Assembly: GCF_002865645.1 (NCBI RefSeq)
Contig: NW_020194684.1
Location: 62,001 to 126,000, forward strand
DNA from: Hyaloscypha bicolor E
Taxonomy: Eukaryota > Ascomycota > Leotiomycetes > Helotiales > Hyaloscyphaceae
Length of the DNA stretch: 64,000 nucleotides
Reading direction: 5' to 3'
Part shown: piece after piece, positions 57,501 through 64,000 of the stretch
Position numbering within the stretch: position 1 is the stretch's first letter
Layout of the letters: each line of letters begins with the position of its first letter
The notes under the pieces: model-generated
What the model was told of the DNA's origin: nothing
What the model saw: the letters and a program-made list of their open reading frames with translations, nothing else
The model's database searches: none
Position numbers and translations under genes: made by a program

Positions 57501-57799
57501 TAGTATTAAGTAATAGTTCCCTGGTTTTATAAAGTTTCTATAATAATAATATTAATATACTAGGACCTTTATAAAACCTATAATACTAGCTAGACTATAT
57601 AAAAAATAATACTTATCCAGAATTATATAGAAATAATAATAAATTCTTCTAGATTATATAGTAAAGGCGCCGGCCTTTTATATATAACTTCTATATTTAA
57701 AATACTGGTTTTATTTTAGGGAGGAGTATAGTATGAAATTAGATAAATTAATGGTTTTTATAAAGCTCGGGAATAAGCTTATTATAAAGAGAGAAGTAA

Positions 57800-58073
57800 T
57801 ATTATAATTCCCAGATACCCGGTATCTGAGATGCCTTACTAGATATTAGATGCCTCCTAGGCGCATGTAATATAGCCGCCTTACTAGGGAAGTATACTTG
57901 GAATATACTAGAGATATTTAGAAGGCTAAGCCCCTTTGGGACTAGTATACTATAGGGTATATATACTCTCTCGCAGTCTCCTGTATTCTAGTTTTCCCTT
58001 CCTTAGCTTTAAATTATCTTCATAAGGGACCTTCTATCTTGCTTTCCAAGCCCTGAATGCCGTACCCGTAATA
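57800..58073 (+). repeat. right LTR, 274 bp
   Basis: It starts TATTATAATTCC (RIP-altered TGTTACGATTCC) and ends CCCGTAATA, followed by TAGGG. It differs from the left LTR by many transitions, with some sites mutated only in one copy and some only in the other. Confidence 0.9.
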
Positions 58074-58078
58074 TAGGG

Positions 58079-61000
58079 CTAAATAAGCGAGAAGGAAGAG
58101 TAATTATATCCCAGATATAGGAGCTAGCTAATAATTGCAATTTTGTTTAGGAACTAAATATTCTAATTAGCTTAATCCAAAGTACTAAGGTACTATTTTA
58201 TGAAATTAATACTATTTATTAGATCTTATATTAGAATAATCTAAATAGCTTTATAAAAAGAATTTAATAAAATATTTATATAAGAAATCTATATAAATAT
58301 TTCTGAAGTTTTAGAAATTATTTATAGGCTTCTGAAAATATATTTTAATTAGTTATACTAATTTCGAATTAGAACTAGTATAAAAATTAATAATTAATTC
58401 AGGTAATTCTTTATTTTCATAAAAGAAACCTCTTTATATTATTATATATATAATAACTTCTTTTATTATTATTTTCTAGCCTCTTTTTCTATTCTTTTTT
58501 AAGTTTTCTTTAACTATTTTTAATTAATTCTATAATATTTTCTAACTTTACTATTTATTAATATAATTATAAATATAAAAGTAATCTTATAATCTTCTTT
58601 CCTATTATTAGTAAATACTTGAAATATTTCAAGTATTTACTTATTAATTTCTTTATCTTATATACTATAATATCTAGTAAGAAAACCTATAACTATTATA
58701 ATAAGGGTTTTAAATTTTAAATTTTAGTAAGTTCTTTAGCTTTAATATTTATTAAGGCTAATATGATTTCAGATTTCTTATTATTTATTAGAAGCTTATT
58801 AGTTTTAGAAAAATACTATTATAATCTTTAAGAAATTTCTTAAATAAATATTCTAAATAGTATTATACTAATATAAATAATACTATTAATTAGGTTTTTA
58901 AAAACGAGAAGAAGTCTAATAAGTTTCGGAATTCTTCTTTCTATTTTAATAAAGCTAATAAGAATATTATTTAAGTTAGTATTCGAAAAGTAAGTTTTTC
59001 TAATATATTTAAATATTTACTAATTCTTTAAAGAAATATTCTAAAGTTTATTTTTAAGATATTAATTTTATTATTAAGATTTTTATTAAGATTTTTATTA
59101 AGATTTCTAAATAAATTACTAGTAATATTTCAAGTATTAATAATATAATATTTATAGCTATTTAGGATCTGATTTTAGAAATTCGAGTCTTTTATAAGAT
59201 ATATATAATAATTATAAGTTCCTTATTTATTTCTCTTAATATCCTTAATCCTAATATTACTATAATATAACTATATTTTATTAAAAAAAATAAGCGAATT
59301 CTAGAAAGTATTACCTAATTCTTTATTAAATCTTAAATAGAACTAGTATTTAGTATTTTTGCTTTAGGAATTAAGAATTAGAGTTTATTTATTTGAGATA
59401 CCTATAACTAATTTACTTATAATAAACCTTTTTTAATCCTAAATCTTTTTCTAATAATTTAAATATAATTCTTATAAGCCTTAATAAAACTCTAGAAAGC
59501 CTTTATAAATAAAATACTCTAGAAAAAAAAAATTCTATTATTATTCCAGGCCTTTTCTTAGCTATTTTAGTCTTTTTTTTCTTTTAAATAATTTTTTTCT
59601 TACTAGTTTAGAATTCTTTTTAATCTTAAAAGATTATTAAAAAGTAATTTCGGATTTTAAGCTATAGTTTTAATTATATAATTTTAGAAGTTTCTTAAAA
59701 TTTTCAAGATTAAAAAAAGTAAATAATTAGATATTATAATCTTTAGGCTAGGCTTTTTATTTAATTAAATACTATTACTTTTTATTTCTATTATTTTATT
59801 AGTAATTAATAATAGCTTTTATTTTTTATTTTTATTTTTTATTATTATTTACTAATTATAGAAGTTCTCTAAAGAAATATAAATATAGTTTCTAATTCTT
59901 TTTTATTATATATTTTTTAAAAAGAAAAATATAGAAAATTAGATATAAATAATTATATATATTTAATAGTTCTAACTTATATATTAAATTATTAATATAT
60001 TTGAGGATCTTAAATAAACCTATAAATTTTAATTTGAGTTTTCTTATTTTAAATTTAATATTTCTTATTAATAATATTATTTAGGCTTTTTTAAAATAAT
60101 ATTTAGCTAATTAGTATTTATTATAATAGGTTTCCCGGTTATTTTATATATAATATTATAAAGTCTTAAGCTTTTTTTATTTTATTTTAAGAATTTCTAA
60201 CCTTTTATATATAGCTAGTATTTTTTTTATAATTCTATTTTTAAGATTTTATAAAAATTAAAAATAGTATTTATAATATATATAAAAAGATATATTTTAT
60301 AAAACCTAATATTTTAAGTTATTATATATAAATTCTATAAAAGATAATTTCTTAAACTAGTTATTCTTTTTAAATATTATAATAATATTTCAGATAATAT
60401 TTTAGGGCTTGGTTTTACTTTTTTATTTAATTATTTAATTAAAAATAATAAGCTATATTTAAATACTATTTATATATTAAATAAAAATAAAAAATAAACT
60501 TGAACTAGTTAATAAATACCGTTTTTTAATTAGAAATAATTCTATTAAAAGAGCTAAAAATTAAGAAAATATATTCTTATATAATTTTAATAAATTCTAG
60601 AAAATTAATTATTTTATAATATATAATATATTTTATTATTTTAGAATACTAGTTAATAATTATAAGAATTATATTAAAATTAGAATCTTTTATCGAGTTT
60701 TTATATAATAATAGATTTATAATAAAATCTATAAAAATCTTATTTTAGGATCTCTCAAGCTATAATAAACTATTAAATAAATTATATAGTAAATTTTTTT
60801 GGCCTTAATTCTCTAGTAAATATTATATTCTTAATAATATTTATAAATATCTTTTTCTATATTTTTCTAATACTAGAATTTTCTAAAAAACTTAAAAGTT
60901 TTCTCTATTCTATAATATCTAGCTATTAGATTATTATAATAAAGCTTTATAACTTCTTAATATAAAGCAGAATTATTAGATATAATAATTCTTAAATAAT

Positions 61001-64000
61001 ATCTAAATAAGCCCGAATTATTTCTTTAGATTTCTTTTTTCTTAATATCTTTTTTATTAAATCTTTATTTTAAAATATTCTAATATTAAGAATTATTTCT
61101 CTGAATTATTTAAATAATATCTAGAAAGAATTCAAATAAAGAAGCTAGTATTATAGCTCTTTTAATAGCTATATATATCTATATATAGGGAATTAGATAT
61201 TTATAATTATTTAATTTAAAAACTCGAGAACTAAAAAGTTTTTAATTCTATTAAAGAATATAATTATAGATATTTCTATTATTTTAGCTATAATAATAAA
61301 GCCTTTAAAGTATTTCCTATATCTTATTTCTTAACTAATTCTATAGTTAAGAAATCTATAAAATTATTTATTTATTTATTTTATAATAAATATTTCTTCT
61401 CAGTTATTATATATATAATAAGTATTAAATAATACTTATTTTAAAAAAAGAACTTTTTAGATATTTATAAAAACTTTTAAATTATAATTATAAAAGCTTT
61501 TTTTAATTTAATTTAAAAGATTAAAAGTCAAATTATATTAATAGAACCTTTTTTATAATTAGGCCTTTTACTAGATTTATTTATTAGATTTAAGGTACAT
61601 TTATAATAAATAATATTAAAATTATATATTATAAAATATATTATCTAATATATATAATAGCTTTTTAAATACTTTATTTCTATAAAGTATTAGAGATTAT
61701 TATAGTCTATAATAACCTTAATTATAAACCTGAACTCTTTAAAATAATAATACTAATATTTAAAGCTTTAATAATTATAAATAGCTTTCTATTATAAATA
61801 TTATAGTTATATTTAGTTTCGGAAAGTTTCCGGAACTAAAATACTATTAGATACTAGTATTTTTTTAAACTATTACTAGAATTAATTTATTATAAAATAG
61901 TATTAGTAATTATGAATTTTAATATATTAGGTTTAATATAAATTTTCTTAAAAGAATTAAAATAGACTAGAATAGGTATTATAGTAAAAGCTTTTTTTAA
62001 TATTTTAAAGCTTTTAGCTATTTTATTTATTTATATAAAGAAACCGGATGTCCGGCCCTTTTCTATTTCTTTTAAGAAATTTATTAAGCCTATAATTACT
62101 TGAGAATAATAGTAAATAAACCTATAATAGAAATTAGTAAATCCAAGAAATACTTAAATATTATAAAAAAAATCTAGTTCTAGTTATTTAATAATATTAT
62201 AAACCCGTTTAGAATTTGCTTAAATATTTTCTATTTTAATAAAAAAGCCCAAGAATTCGATTTCTTTAATATTAAACTCGTATTTACTAAATTTATAAAA
62301 CAGGTTATTTTTATATAGCCTAATAAATATTTAGTAAATATAATTATAATTTTTATTTTTATTTTAGAAATAAATAAGAATATTATTTAAATAAATAATT
62401 ATAAAATAATTCAGGAATCTTATAAATATAATATTAATATATACTTGAAATTTAGCTAGTATATTAGCTAGCCTAAAAGATATTATAAGATATTTAAAAT
62501 AGCTATAGCAGGTTCTAAAAGCCGTTTTATATTTATATTTTTTATAAATTTCTATCTAATAATATATATTTTTAAAATCTAATTTTATAAAGATCTTGGC
62601 TTTTTAGAGCTAATTAAGCGTTTTATTAATAAAAGAAAACAGATATTAATTCTTAATTATAACTTAATTAAGTTTATAATAATTAATATAAAAGTATAGC
62701 CTTTTATTTTTCTTAGAAATAAAAAAAATAAATGCTTTTATAAGGCTTTTATTAAGATTTATTTAATATTTATAAAATATATTCTATAAATATAAATATA
62801 ATACTTCTAGTTAGATATCTAATAAATTATATAAAAATCTATATAGAACAATATTATTTATATTAATAAAGTATTTAATATTACTAAAATTAGAAAGTTC
62901 TAAAGCTTTATTAGAATTAAAAACCTCTAAAAAAAATTATATTTATTATTCCGGAAATATATAAGTATTTCTAAAGCTTCTTTCCAGAAAGTATTAATTT
63001 ATTATATTAAAAACTCTTATTTAGTATTACTAGAATTATATAATAAAATAAAGATCTAATAACTATTATAAATATATAAAACCTATTATCTAGAATAATT
63101 ATATTTGTTTTTAATTAAAAATAAGACTTGAAATACTAGCTTAGAATATAGATTAAACTCTTTACTAAACTCTTTTAATATTAGGATTTTAATATTATTA
63201 GATTATATAAATATATATATTTATTATTTTTTAATATAGTTTATATATTATATAAAAATTACTTTATAAAATTCTATATTAAAAATAAGGCTATAAGAGC
63301 TAATATTCTTATATTTATAGAACTAGAACTTAAAAAAATATATCGTACTATAATTATTTATAATAAATACTTTAAAATTATAAACTTAATAGATTTTAAA
63401 TCTATTTCTATAAAAAATTATAAATTCTTAATTATATTTAGCTAAAATAATAAAGTTTCTGCTTTAAATCTAATTATTATTAAAGAAATTATAATCTAAT
63501 CTAGCATTATTAAATCTATTATATATTTCTAAAATATCTATTTCTAGCTATATTAATCTTATTTAAATAGTTATATAAAATAATATGCCTTTTTTATTAT
63601 AGCTAAAATTATTAATATTTAAGATTTAGTTTTTTTTTCTCTCTATTTCTTAAAAGAGTCTTTTTTAAAGCACTTTTTTATAATAATAGTATAAATCTAT
63701 TTCTATAAATACTTTAACTTTTCTATTATTTTGGCTTTATTAGAGTTTTATCGAGTTTATTTATTATATTTAAAATATTTTATATTTCCTGAAAAATATT
63801 CTTTCTAATTATAAGTTTAATAAACTATATCTAAAATAGAACTAGTACTTTAGTAGGGCCTAGAAAGAGCTAAAATATTACCTGAAAATTTCTTATATAA
63901 TTTTTAGAACTTCTTTTTTCTTTTTTAATAGTTTTATAAATTAGAATTCTTAGAAATAAAATTACTCTTATTAGATTCTCTAATTTTTATTTTCCTTAAT
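58079..64000 (-). mobile_element. RIP-mutated Gypsy element on the minus strand, truncated by the window end
   Basis: Minus-strand reading through stops gives a reverse transcriptase block at about 62,720-62,350 (a F-I-K-L-D-L-K-N-x-Y-type motif). An integrase core lies at about 60,690-60,400, including an I-S-D-R-G-T-V-F-like block in RIP-altered form. RT lies upstream of INT in minus-strand order, so it is Gypsy. CpA/TpG depletion and stop density match the other blocks. Neither LTR was identified; the 5' end lies beyond 64,000 and the 3' end may lie left of the nested element, in 50,740-51,315. Confidence 0.7.

Larger units (their letters stand above)
51316..58073 (+). mobile_element. Gypsy LTR retrotransposon with chromodomain, 6,758 bp, RIP-mutated
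   Basis: Two 274-bp direct LTRs (51316-51589, 57800-58073) are flanked by the 5-bp duplication TAGGG (51311-51315, 58074-58078). The plus-strand interior, read through RIP stops, shows Gag with a zinc knuckle (about 53,265-53,310) and an aspartic protease-like block (about 53,560-53,640). Reverse transcriptase (about 54,450-55,150), RNase H (about 55,300-55,750), integrase (about 56,330-57,050) and a GPY/chromodomain-like tail (about 57,130-57,500) follow. This is the chromovirus layout. All frames are full of TAA/TAG. The copy is dead. Confidence 0.9.

Overview
The window looks like nuclear DNA of a filamentous ascomycete (Pezizomycotina). Genes carry short introns (about 40-85 nt, GT-AG, one GC-AG) with CTRAY-like branch points. 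The gene families are fungal: a LaeA-like methyltransferase, a Ric8 G-alpha exchange factor, several P450s, a GH64 glucanase and a caffeic-acid-type O-methyltransferase. Long AT-rich blocks hold retrotransposon coding sequence full of TAA/TAG, with CpA and TpG almost absent to the eye. That is the signature of repeat-induced point mutation (RIP). I cannot name the genus.

Layout. 0.8-3.1 kb: GH78-type rhamnosidase-like gene (-). 5.1-6.1 kb: coiled-coil protein of unknown function (+). 6.4-17.2 kb: a phytanoyl-CoA-dioxygenase-like gene (-) cut in two by a 9.8-kb Gypsy retrotransposon with 115-bp LTRs and a 5-bp target-site duplication (TSD). 17.6-24.7 kb: SGNH hydrolase (-), a 285-aa protein of a fungal family with a possible but unproven gasdermin-like character (+), an O-methyltransferase (-) and a ten-exon LaeA-like methyltransferase (+). 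26.0-26.7 kb: P450 pseudogene. 27.5-29.6 kb: multi-pass membrane protein. 31.3-33.1 kb: GH64 protein with a C-terminal membrane segment. 33.7-34.4 kb: two small inverted-repeat elements, one flanked by TTAA. 35.0-36.8 kb: intact P450. 37.6-38.6 kb: decayed membrane-protein gene. 38.8-39.6 kb: a 799-bp hAT-type non-autonomous element with an 8-bp TSD. 41.0-41.4 kb: small cysteine-rich secreted protein. 42.2-42.7 kb: zinc-finger relic. 43.0-44.2 kb: FtsJ-like methyltransferase. 44.5-45.0 kb: frameshifted pseudogene. 45.6-47.3 kb: ric8 (-). 47.3-50.7 kb: GC-rich, repeat-rich DNA with no gene I trust. 50.7-64 kb: RIP-mutated heterochromatin, a complete Gypsy element (+, 274-bp LTRs, TSD TAGGG) lying inside or beside an oppositely oriented Gypsy element that runs off the window.

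The middle of the window (17-37 kb) is rich in enzymes typical of accessory or secondary metabolism (two P450s, O-methyltransferase, LaeA-like methyltransferase, 2OG dioxygenase, SGNH hydrolase). No PKS, NRPS or terpene synthase backbone is visible, so a gene cluster is not demonstrated. The strongest direct observations are the retrotransposon that splits an otherwise intact dioxygenase frame, the contrast between clean LTRs and a RIP-saturated interior, and three structured non-autonomous elements. Exon coordinates were worked out by hand from splice motifs; each spliced gene given with exon coordinates closes to a whole number of codons.
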